From positions 1-42,562 of the forward strand of contig JASMBC010000007.1 of assembly GCA_030754035.1 (NCBI GenBank): a DNA stretch of 42,562 nt. Reading direction: 5' to 3'. Shown one piece after another: positions 36,971 to 42,562 of this stretch. Made by a program: the position numbers and the translations under genes. Under the pieces are notes generated by a model that was not told the origin of the DNA, did no database searches, and worked only from the letters and a program-made list of their open reading frames with translations. The DNA comes from Arenicellales bacterium. GTDB taxonomy: Bacteria; Pseudomonadota; Gammaproteobacteria; Arenicellales; UBA868. How positions within the stretch are numbered: the first letter of the stretch is position 1; each line of letters starts with the position of its first letter.

Positions 36971-36974
36971 ATGA
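36813..36974 (+). CDS. Doubtful 53-residue ORF overlapping the NnrU start
   Basis: Begins at two adjacent ATGs (36813, 36816), product MMVHIGVHEHNDVKDPRALG to YATVHDLGKRT. Its TGA overlaps the next ATG in ATGA, as in coupled operon genes. There is no good ribosome binding site and no known family, so it may be chance. Confidence 0.2.
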   Translation: MMVHIGVHEHNDVKDPRALGIKVVRFMVVRDRSGLRRLGCLTYATVHDLGKRT

Positions 36975-37534
36975 CTTCGTTATTGCTGGGGTTGATTGTC
37001 TTTATAGGCCTTCACCAGTTGCCGGGACTGCCAACGCTCCGTGGGTTCCTGCTGCAAAGGCTGGGTGAGGGCGGCTACAAGGGCGCATTTTCTCTGGCTG
37101 CGCTGGTGGGTCTGGGCTTGATCGTCTACGGCAAATCGGTAGCGCAGTCTGTGCACGTATATGCGCCTTTAGAAGATCTGCGGATCGCGACGACATTGCT
37201 AGTGCTGGCTGCATTTGTGCTGTTCCCAGCATCAATCGTGCCTTGTAATCTGCGTCGGCTGGTACGCCACCCGCAACTTATTGCAGTAGCCCTCTGGGCT
37301 CTGGGCCACCTGCTGGTGAACGGTGACCTTGCCTCGGTATTGTTATTCGGCGGTTTTCTGGGCTTTGCCGTTAACGGCATCGTCAGCGCTAACCGCCGCG
37401 CTAAAGTGCCGGGCTTGGACAGAAAGCCACTGATGGCGGATCTTGCCGCGGTGGTTATCGGTCTGGCAGCCTGGGCCGCTCTTAGTTGGTTTCACGATCA
37501 GTTATTCGGTGTATCGGTACTGGCCATTAACTGA
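36971..37534 (+). CDS. NnrU family membrane protein
   Basis: 187 residues with five to six membrane helices. The pattern LLLGLIVFIGLHQLPGLPTL, RLGEGGYKGAFSLAALVGLG, then LRRLVRHPQLIAVALWALGH and LLVNGDLASVLLFGGFLGFA is the NnrU signature. NnrU was named from denitrification loci, but relatives (including carotenoid-isomerase-type Z-ISO proteins) occur without denitrification; no nitrogen-oxide genes are present here, so I infer no role. The start has AGGAA about 8 bases upstream. Confidence 0.9.
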   Translation: MTSLLLGLIVFIGLHQLPGLPTLRGFLLQRLGEGGYKGAFSLAALVGLGLIVYGKSVAQSVHVYAPLEDLRIATTLLVLAAFVLFPASIVPCNLRRLVRHPQLIAVALWALGHLLVNGDLASVLLFGGFLGFAVNGIVSANRRAKVPGLDRKPLMADLAAVVIGLAAWAALSWFHDQLFGVSVLAIN

Positions 37535-37605
37535 TAAAGCTCTTGCCTATCGCCTGCCGGCGCCAATTACCCGGTTAAATCTGAAACTCTCGAAGCCGAG
37601 CAGTC

Positions 37606-37658
37606 CCGGGCTGGTAGTGCCGTTCATTCTTTTGTTGTAAATACCTATACCAGCCCGG
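37606..37658. repeat. Perfect 11-base inverted repeat with 31-base loop
   Basis: CCGGGCTGGTA (37606-37616) and TACCAGCCCGG (37648-37658). It covers the end of the truncated NTF2-like fragment and lies 72 bases past nnrU. It could be a transcript-end hairpin or the scar of a rearrangement. Confidence 0.55.
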
Positions 37659-37809
37659 TCACAGCGACAGTTGGTGAGCAGTCAGCATTACTGATGAAGC
37701 AGGTCCGGGACTGGTGCCGGACAAATTGATAATCCTCATGTAGCAGGTCGAGATACCCGGTCGTGTCACGGGTATTGAAAGCATTTTGCATTTTTTCATA
37801 GATAGGCAT
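37645..37809 (-). pseudogene. Truncated NTF2/SnoaL-like fragment
   Basis: 54 codons from ATG 37809 with a good GAGGAA site. The first 34 residues (MPIYEKMQNAFNTRDTTGYL, then DLLHEDYQFVRHQS) look like the beginning of a small NTF2-like protein of about 110 residues. After HQS the similarity stops (RTCFISNADCSPTVAVTGLV) and the frame ends inside an inverted repeat. Other frames downstream do not restore it. I read it as a remnant whose 3' part was lost; a short functional protein cannot be excluded. Confidence 0.55.
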
Positions 37810-37833
37810 TAGCATTTCCTCGTAGTTTGACCG

Positions 37834-38099
37834 TTAAGCTTTCAGCACCTTGTTCAGAGTTTCTTGGGCTGCCGCCGCACGCCCTTTAGCCTTGACGCGT
37901 TTCCAATGTTTTATCACTTTACCCTTGGGGCGATTAAGACAGGCGAGCGGTTCAGCCCCAGGGTGATCTTGCCATACATGTTTTTCTCACCCCAAGCGCC
38001 ATACCTGTCTATAACCTTGTGATTCGGGGCAGAGAGCAGGGTAATTTTCAGTTTGTATTTGTTGGTGAATTTTTGATGCGATTCAGCTGAATCAGGGTT
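37834..38099 (-). pseudogene. Decayed peroxiredoxin Bcp/PrxQ, C-terminal half with frameshift
   Basis: Minus-strand translation gives NPDSAESHQKFTNKYKLKIT, LLSAPNHKVIDRYGAWGEKN, MYGKITLGLNRSPVLIAP; then, after a one-base shift near 37925-37932 (a short C run), PKGKVIKHWKRVKAKGRAAA and ETLNKVLKA before TAA. This is the second half of Bcp, including the typical WGEKxMYG and the W-x-K-V-K-x-K-G end. A stop lies directly before the homology, and the catalytic TPGCT-type half is absent, so the gene is dead by truncation and frameshift. Genuine Bcp is about 155 residues; about 88 remain. Confidence 0.85.
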
Positions 38100-38118
38100 T
38101 TAGGGGGGGTCAATTCTG

Positions 38119-38147
38119 TTGCCTGAACAAAAAAGTTATGATATAAC
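38119..38147 (+). promoter_or_regulatory. znuA operon promoter
   Basis: TTGCCT (38119-38124), exactly 17 bases, TATAAC (38142-38147). Transcription should start near 38154, which puts the ATG at 38160 almost at the transcript end and favours ATG 38196 as the znuA start. Confidence 0.75.
38135..38147. promoter_or_regulatory. Zur operator over the znuA -10 box
   Basis: GTTATGATATAAC is a palindrome (GTTAT-N3-ATAAC), and with its flanks it resembles the gammaproteobacterial Zur box GTTATANTATAAC. It covers the -10 element, so zinc-loaded Zur would block transcription. The zur gene is second in the operon. Confidence 0.8.
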
Positions 38148-38195
38148 ATTTCTTAATACATGTCGCCTGCAGTAGAACTTTTTAAAACCAAAATA

Positions 38196-39161
38196 ATGTT
38201 GAGAAAAATATCTGGAACAATCATCGCAGCTCTCTTGTCAGCATCAGCAACAAGCGTATCGGCAGTGGTTCCTCGGGTGGTTGCCGATATAACTCCGATA
38301 TATTCGCTGGCAGCACGAGTGATGGATGGAGTTGGGGTGCCGAGTCTCATTATCCAACACGGGGCCTCACCGCATGGATATTTACTGCGTCCATCGGCAG
38401 CGGTGGCGCTTGAAAAAGCGGACTTGGTTTTTTGGGTTACTGAAGGGTTAACTCCATGGCTGAAGAGCAGACTCGAAACCCTCGCTGGCAAAGCGCACGT
38501 CATCAAATTGATGGAGGTCGATGGCGCAGTCAGATTGAGTTTTCGGCAAGGCGCCACCTTTGCAAACCATGACGATCATCAAAGCTATGATGAGCATAAG
38601 GATTATGTCGACCCTCATGGTTGGCTGGACCCGGAGAATGGCAAGATCTGGCTCGATGTGATCGCGTCAGAGTTGTCCGAAATTGATCCTGCGAATGCCG
38701 GTATTTATGCCCAGAATGCCGCTGTTGGAAAAGCGGAAATATCAGAAGTGGCGGCACAAATCGACAGCACCCTTGCTTCCGTGCGTGGGGTTAACTTCAT
38801 CGTTTTTCACGATGCTTATCAGTATTTTGAAAAACGCTTTGGTATCTCGGCGTCAGGGTCTATCTCGCTTGGGGATGCCTCGGCCCCGAGTCCGGCGAGG
38901 GTCGCTAAGATTAGAGCAAAAGTCGCCGAACTGGGTATTAGCTGTGTCTTCTCAGAACCACAGTACAGCCCCGGTCTGGTTACGAGTGTTGTTGGAGACG
39001 CCGATATAAGAAGAGGAACTATAGACTCGCTAGGCGCTGAACTGGAGCTTGGAATAGCCTTTTATACGAAGTTGCTGGAGAGTATTGCCAAAGAGATAGC
39101 CGCTTGTGGGAAAGATTTAGTCATGGCCGACGTTGCCCAAGTTCTCGTATATAACGTTTAA
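38196..39161 (+). CDS. znuA: Zinc ABC transporter substrate-binding protein
   Basis: Periplasmic zinc-binding protein of the ZnuABC importer. From ATG 38196 the product has 321 residues and a clear signal peptide (MLRKISGTIIAALLSASATS then VSA). An ATG at 38160 adds 12 residues but would lie at the transcript start. Zinc ligands of the family are visible: the histidine of GASPHGYLLRPS, DPHGWLDPENG, and FIVFHDAYQYFEKRFG, plus the C-terminal ADIRRGTIDSLGAEL. A short histidine-rich loop HDDHQSYDEHKD fits ZnuA. Its codons are more AT-rich than those of the following genes. Its stop overlaps the zur start (TAATG). Confidence 0.92.
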   Translation: MLRKISGTIIAALLSASATSVSAVVPRVVADITPIYSLAARVMDGVGVPSLIIQHGASPHGYLLRPSAAVALEKADLVFWVTEGLTPWLKSRLETLAGKAHVIKLMEVDGAVRLSFRQGATFANHDDHQSYDEHKDYVDPHGWLDPENGKIWLDVIASELSEIDPANAGIYAQNAAVGKAEISEVAAQIDSTLASVRGVNFIVFHDAYQYFEKRFGISASGSISLGDASAPSPARVAKIRAKVAELGISCVFSEPQYSPGLVTSVVGDADIRRGTIDSLGAELELGIAFYTKLLESIAKEIAACGKDLVMADVAQVLVYNV

Positions 39162-39661
39162 TGATGCCAAAAAATTTCTTGCCAATCACCTCGACTCAGG
39201 TTTTCGTCAAGCACGATCATCGGGCCTGCGCCCGATCCGCGATGGAGGCGGCCCATGAACTTTGTGCTGCTCGCGGGCTGCGACTCACGCCGGTTCGGGA
39301 AAAAGTGCTGGCGTTGCTGCTCGAGTCCCATCAGGCACTGGGAGCCTACGCGGTACTGGAGAGGCTGGCGCAGGCGGGCTTTCGCTCCCAGCCACCCGTT
39401 GCATACCGGGCCTTAGACTTCCTGGTAGAGCACGGCCTGGTGCATCGGATCGAAAAACTGAATGCCTTTGTGGCCTGCAACCAGCCACAGGCAGGTCATG
39501 CCCCGGCATTCATGATCTGCAACAACTGTCACCAGGTCGCCGAGACACCCGGTAAGCGGGCAAGTGGAACCCTGGGCAAGAAGGCCCGGGCCATCGGTTT
39601 TCATATCCAAAGTACAGTGGTTGAGGCCGAAGGCCTTTGTGCGGCCTGCCAAGCGGCGTGA
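39161..39661 (+). CDS. zur: Fur-family zinc uptake regulator
   Basis: 166 residues. The winged-helix part (RGLRLTPVREKVLALLLESH, QPPVAYRALDFLVEHGLVHR) has the Zur pattern rather than Fur. The metal part carries FMICNNCHQVAE and GLCAACQAA, the two CxxC pairs of the structural zinc site. With zinc bound it represses the operon through the box at 38135-38147, closing a feedback loop since it is encoded inside the operon. ATG 39161 overlaps the znuA stop by one base; ATG 39242 (MEAAHELCAARG) would match the length of E. coli Zur more closely and is an alternative start. Confidence 0.92.
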   Translation: MMPKNFLPITSTQVFVKHDHRACARSAMEAAHELCAARGLRLTPVREKVLALLLESHQALGAYAVLERLAQAGFRSQPPVAYRALDFLVEHGLVHRIEKLNAFVACNQPQAGHAPAFMICNNCHQVAETPGKRASGTLGKKARAIGFHIQSTVVEAEGLCAACQAA

Positions 39662-39665
39662 TCTT

Positions 39666-40406
39666 GTGAGTCTGGTTTGCACACAGGGAGTCGGTGTACG
39701 CTTCGGCGGGCGGCGTATCTTGCGTGACATCGATTTATCGATACGCAACCGGGAAATTGTCACAATCGTAGGCCCCAACGGTTCGGGTAAGACAACACTG
39801 CTACGGGTGTTGATCGGTGCGCAGGTCCCAACTGAGGGGAAGGTCGTTCGCAAGGCTGGCGCGAACATCGGTTATGTGCCCCAACGCCTGGCAATTGATC
39901 GCACCATGCCGTTGACGGTTGCCCGCTGGCTGCGCCTGTCGGGTGCGCCTAAAGCCGTTGATTACCAGCATATGGCGGAGCGTGTTGGTATTGCCCAATT
40001 ACTCGGGGAGCAGATGGGCTCGCTTTCTGGGGGCGAATTCCAGCGTGCCCTGCTGGCACAAGCTTTGTTGACGCAACCGGCCCTGTTGGTGCTCGACGAG
40101 CCAACCCAGGGCCTGGATCAGCCGGCAATTGCTTCTTTCTATCGCTTGATTGAGGCTGTGCGCAAAGAGATCGAGTGCGCCGTGCTGATGGTCAGCCATG
40201 ACCTGCACGTCGTGATGCGATCTTCCGATCACGTGATCTGTCTCAATGGGCACGTGTGCTGCGAGGGTCCGCCAACCGTGGTTTCCGCTGCACCGGAATA
40301 CCAGGCCCTGTTTGGATTTGGCGCTGAAGGGGCTCTAGCCTTGTATCGCCACGAACATGATCACAGTCACGATCATGCAGACGAGGCTGACTCCCGTGTT
40401 GGATGA
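39666..40406 (+). CDS. znuC: Zinc ABC transporter ATP-binding protein
   Basis: 246 residues from GTG 39666, four bases past the zur stop; the longer frame from 39564 would run inside zur and its extra part has no ABC similarity. Walker A VGPNGSGKTTLLRVL, signature GSLSGGEFQRALLAQAL, Walker B LLVLDEPTQGLDQP and switch VSHDLHVVMRSSDHV are all present. The C-terminus is histidine-rich (HEHDHSHDHADEAD), as in many zinc transporter ATPases. It energises zinc import through ZnuB. Its last 11 bases overlap znuB. Confidence 0.93.
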   Translation: MSLVCTQGVGVRFGGRRILRDIDLSIRNREIVTIVGPNGSGKTTLLRVLIGAQVPTEGKVVRKAGANIGYVPQRLAIDRTMPLTVARWLRLSGAPKAVDYQHMAERVGIAQLLGEQMGSLSGGEFQRALLAQALLTQPALLVLDEPTQGLDQPAIASFYRLIEAVRKEIECAVLMVSHDLHVVMRSSDHVICLNGHVCCEGPPTVVSAAPEYQALFGFGAEGALALYRHEHDHSHDHADEADSRVG

Positions 40407-41190
40407 CTTCCTGGTCCGGGCAGCACTTGCGGGCACCGGGTTGGCGCTTGCGGCTGGGCCGCTGGGTTGTTTCGTGGTTTGGCGGCGCATGGCTTATTTT
40501 GGTGATGCCACGTCTCACGCCGCAATCCTCGGTGTGGCGCTGTCGCTGGCTTTCTCTTTGTCGATATTTATCGGGGTTTTGGTTGTAGCGCTGGCCATGG
40601 CACTCCTGGTACTGGCGCTTTCCGAGCGGGTTTATGCCATGGATACTTTGCTGGGAGTTGCCGCTCACGGTGCACTGGCACTGGGCCTGGTGGCCGTGTC
40701 ATTTCTGTCTGGGATTAGGATCGATTTGATGGCTTATCTATTCGGCGATATCCTTGCAGTCGGCCGAGTTGATCTTGCTGTGATCTGGATCGGTGCGGCA
40801 TTAGTGCTGGTCTTGCTGAGGGTCCGCTGGCAGGCCCTGCTCCTGGTAACGCTGAATACCGATCTTGCCGCCGCGCGGGGCTACGATGCCCGGCGCGAGC
40901 AACTGATACTGACACTGGCTTTGGCGGTGCTGGTGGCGGTGGCGATCAAGGTGGTAGGCGCACTGCTGATCACGGCTATGCTCATTATCCCGGCAGCGGC
41001 AGCGCGCTCGTTTGCCAAGACCCCGGAGGCCATGGCCGTCATGGCGGCGGTGATCGGCGTAATCTCGGCCCTGGTTGGACTGGCCGTATCTTTTCAATGG
41101 GACACGCCAACCGGACCGACCATAGTAGTGGCTGCCACTTTATTTTTCGTCGCCCCTGCTTTTGCCCAACTCACAGGAACGAGGCACTGA
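40396..41190 (+). CDS. znuB: Zinc ABC transporter permease
   Basis: Inner-membrane channel subunit, 264 residues with seven or eight helices. I start it at GTG 40396 since the product then begins MLDDFLVRAALAGTGLALAA as in the family, with GAGG 9 bases upstream inside znuC; ATG 40357 would overlap znuC by 50 bases. Landmarks: GPLGCFVVWRRMAYFGDATS, then HAAILGVALSLAF, LMAYLFGDILAVGRVDL, and VKVVGALLITAMLIIPAAAA. Confidence 0.93.
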   Translation: MLDDFLVRAALAGTGLALAAGPLGCFVVWRRMAYFGDATSHAAILGVALSLAFSLSIFIGVLVVALAMALLVLALSERVYAMDTLLGVAAHGALALGLVAVSFLSGIRIDLMAYLFGDILAVGRVDLAVIWIGAALVLVLLRVRWQALLLVTLNTDLAAARGYDARREQLILTLALAVLVAVAIKVVGALLITAMLIIPAAAARSFAKTPEAMAVMAAVIGVISALVGLAVSFQWDTPTGPTIVVAATLFFVAPAFAQLTGTRH

Positions 41191-41206
41191 GCCTGGCAGT
41201 GATCAC

Positions 41207-41908
41207 ATGAGCAAGCCGATGCCGGTACTGGAATTCGCCTCGCGTGGTGCGGCGCTGGCGGCGGCGGTCACGGGAGTGGTGGAGTCGTTGGCCCAGGCGC
41301 TGGCTGGCCGCGGCCGCGCATCGCTCGGCGTCTGCGGTGGTCGAACGGCAGCGGCCATGTTGCCGGTGTTGGCCTCGCAACTCATCGATTGGGAGTATGT
41401 CGACGTCTTCCTGGTGGACGAGCGCTGGGTTGACCCGAGCGACGACCAGAGCAACGAAAAATTGGTGCGCACGACGCTACTCCAGGGTCCGGCAGCGGTT
41501 GCCCGTTTCACAGGATTGAAATCAACCCACCACAGTGCCCGCCAGGCCGCACCGAACATAGAAGCCCGGCTGCAGGCCATTGCGCGGCCTTTTGATGTCG
41601 TTTTCCTGGGCATGGGGGACGACGGCCACATTGCCTCGTTGTTCCCGAGGGGCGCGGAGAACAGCGTTACCGATCGCCTGGTGACGGCGTCGACTGCCCC
41701 AGCCGGCACTCGTGAGCGCATCAGCCTCACGCCCGCCGCCCTGCAGCAGGTTCGGCGGATTGTCTTAGTGCTCTTTGGGCGCACCAAGCGAGCGCTGCTT
41801 GAGCAGGCCATTACCCAAGGCAGCCCGGTCGAACTGCCGGTGCGCCATGTCCTGCAGCAACAAGGCCCAGAACTACGCATCATTACAGCAGGAGAGGGCG
41901 ATGCTTGA
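41207..41908 (+). CDS. pgl: 6-phosphogluconolactonase (DevB type)
   Basis: Hydrolyses 6-phosphogluconolactone to 6-phosphogluconate in the pentose phosphate and Entner-Doudoroff pathways. 233 residues from ATG 41207 (a start at 41162 would overlap znuB). The family motifs are CGGRTAAAMLPVLA, VDVFLVDERWVDPSDDQSNE, FLGMGDDGHIASLFPRG and ISLTPAALQQVRRIVLVLFG. It lies 16 bases after znuB without a visible terminator and overlaps the following ligase gene by 8 bases, so it may be read from the znu promoter as well as one of its own. Confidence 0.92.
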   Translation: MSKPMPVLEFASRGAALAAAVTGVVESLAQALAGRGRASLGVCGGRTAAAMLPVLASQLIDWEYVDVFLVDERWVDPSDDQSNEKLVRTTLLQGPAAVARFTGLKSTHHSARQAAPNIEARLQAIARPFDVVFLGMGDDGHIASLFPRGAENSVTDRLVTASTAPAGTRERISLTPAALQQVRRIVLVLFGRTKRALLEQAITQGSPVELPVRHVLQQQGPELRIITAGEGDA

Positions 41909-42562
41909 GCGGTTGATCGACCCAAAAGCGCGAAGTTTCGAGGAACTGCAGCAGTCATTCCGCTGGCAGGTGCCCGAATACTTCAACATGGCGCACGCGG
42001 TGTGCGATCGGCACACGGCGCTTGCTGACAAAACGGCGCTTTTCTGCGCGAACGCGAGTGGCCAGCGCAGCCAGTACACCTTTGGCCAGTTTCAGGCGCT
42101 GTCCAACCGGCTGGCCAACGCCCTCAAAGAGGCCGGCGTAGCAGCCGGCGAGCGGGTAGCCATCGTTTTGCCCCAGCGGGTCGAAACGGCGCTGAGCCAC
42201 CTCGCCGTGTGGAAACTCGGCGCCATATCGTTGCCGCTGTCGGTGCTTTTTGGTCAGGATGCCTTGCGTTATCGTCTCGAAGACAGCGGCGCCCGGGTCG
42301 CTATCTGTGCCGCTGACGCGCTAGAACGAATACAGGCACTGGCGCCGGACCTGCCGCAACTGACCACTGTGATCGACTGCGATGATACGGCGGCAGGATT
42401 TTGGCCCCTGCTGGAGCGGGGCAGTGACAGTCTGCAGCGGGTTAATTCACGGGGCGATGATCCGGCGCTCATCATCTATACCTCAGGCACCACCGGCCCC
42501 CCCAAGGGGGCGGTGATTGCACATCGCTGTCTGCTGGGTAACCTGACCGGCTTCGAGATGTC
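41901..42562 (+). CDS. Acyl-CoA synthetase (AMP-dependent ligase), N-terminal part
   Basis: Cut by the window end after 220 residues; the whole protein should be near 540. ATG 41901 follows GGAGAGGG closely. The N-terminus FRWQVPEYFNMAHAVCDRHT resembles medium-chain or acetyl-CoA-type synthetases; the adenylation P-loop IIYTSGTTGPPKGAVIAHR is intact. It would activate a fatty or other carboxylic acid to the CoA ester. It is distinct from the long-chain type at 4625. The link to pgl (8-base overlap) is unexplained. Confidence 0.88.
   Translation, partial: MLERLIDPKARSFEELQQSFRWQVPEYFNMAHAVCDRHTALADKTALFCANASGQRSQYTFGQFQALSNRLANALKEAGVAAGERVAIVLPQRVETALSHLAVWKLGAISLPLSVLFGQDALRYRLEDSGARVAICAADALERIQALAPDLPQLTTVIDCDDTAAGFWPLLERGSDSLQRVNSRGDDPALIIYTSGTTGPPKGAVIAHRCLLGNLTGFEM

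Noticed and set aside
39564-39665. Extended N-terminus for ZnuC
   Set aside because: The extra 34 residues lie inside zur in another frame and show no ABC similarity; GTG 39666 directly precedes the conserved domain.

Overview
The window is GC-rich, densely coded DNA that looks like a gammaproteobacterial chromosome. The main reasons are the divergent uvrA/ssb pair, an E. coli-type SpeB agmatinase, a CbrA/CbrB-like two-component system with a sigma-54 promoter, and a Zur-controlled znu zinc operon. No rRNA, tRNA, CRISPR array, phage or complete insertion sequence was found. Genes 1 and last are cut by the window edges.

Layout. 1-842 is the end of a fused ATP sulfurylase/APS kinase, convergent with uvrA (848-3697, minus). 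ssb follows at 4003-4452. Bases 4625-13052 form one plus-strand block: an acyl-CoA synthetase-type AMP ligase, a complete Liv-type ABC importer (two ATPases, two permeases, one binding protein) and a phenylacetate-CoA-ligase-like protein. This suggests import and CoA activation of an organic acid rather than an amino acid. Then come speB agmatinase and, convergent to it, a dimethylglycine/sarcosine dehydrogenase-like flavoprotein that lacks the folate domain.

Bases 15668-23738 hold the most interesting unit. It contains a DUF4212/sodium-solute symporter pair with an intrinsic terminator, an NtrC-type response regulator, a transporter-domain histidine kinase of CbrA architecture, a 53-residue membrane peptide translationally coupled to the kinase, and a divergent unknown gene. 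A consensus sigma-54 promoter (18339-18354) lies before the symporter pair. The same palindromic element (TGTTAC-N5-GTAACA) occurs both upstream of that promoter and upstream of the kinase operon. This points to a sense-and-import circuit under one regulator.

Bases 23871-25408 hold a small operon: an AhpD-like peroxidase-related protein, a YciA-like thioesterase and a DUF1285 protein. Bases 25482-31551 are sulfur amino-acid metabolism in two divergent groups: a cysteine desulfurase-like protein, cystathionine beta-synthase and cystathionine gamma-lyase on minus; a CoA-binding protein and MetY on plus. An RND efflux pump and its adaptor follow (31923-36181, minus), then a 789-base gap and an NnrU-family membrane protein.

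Between nnrU and the zinc operon (37535-38195) lie decayed genes: a frameshifted C-terminal half of a Bcp/PrxQ peroxiredoxin and a truncated NTF2-like fragment. A Zur box over a good promoter then starts znuA-zur-znuC-znuB. Tight spacing continues into 6-phosphogluconolactonase and a second acyl-CoA synthetase cut by the window end.
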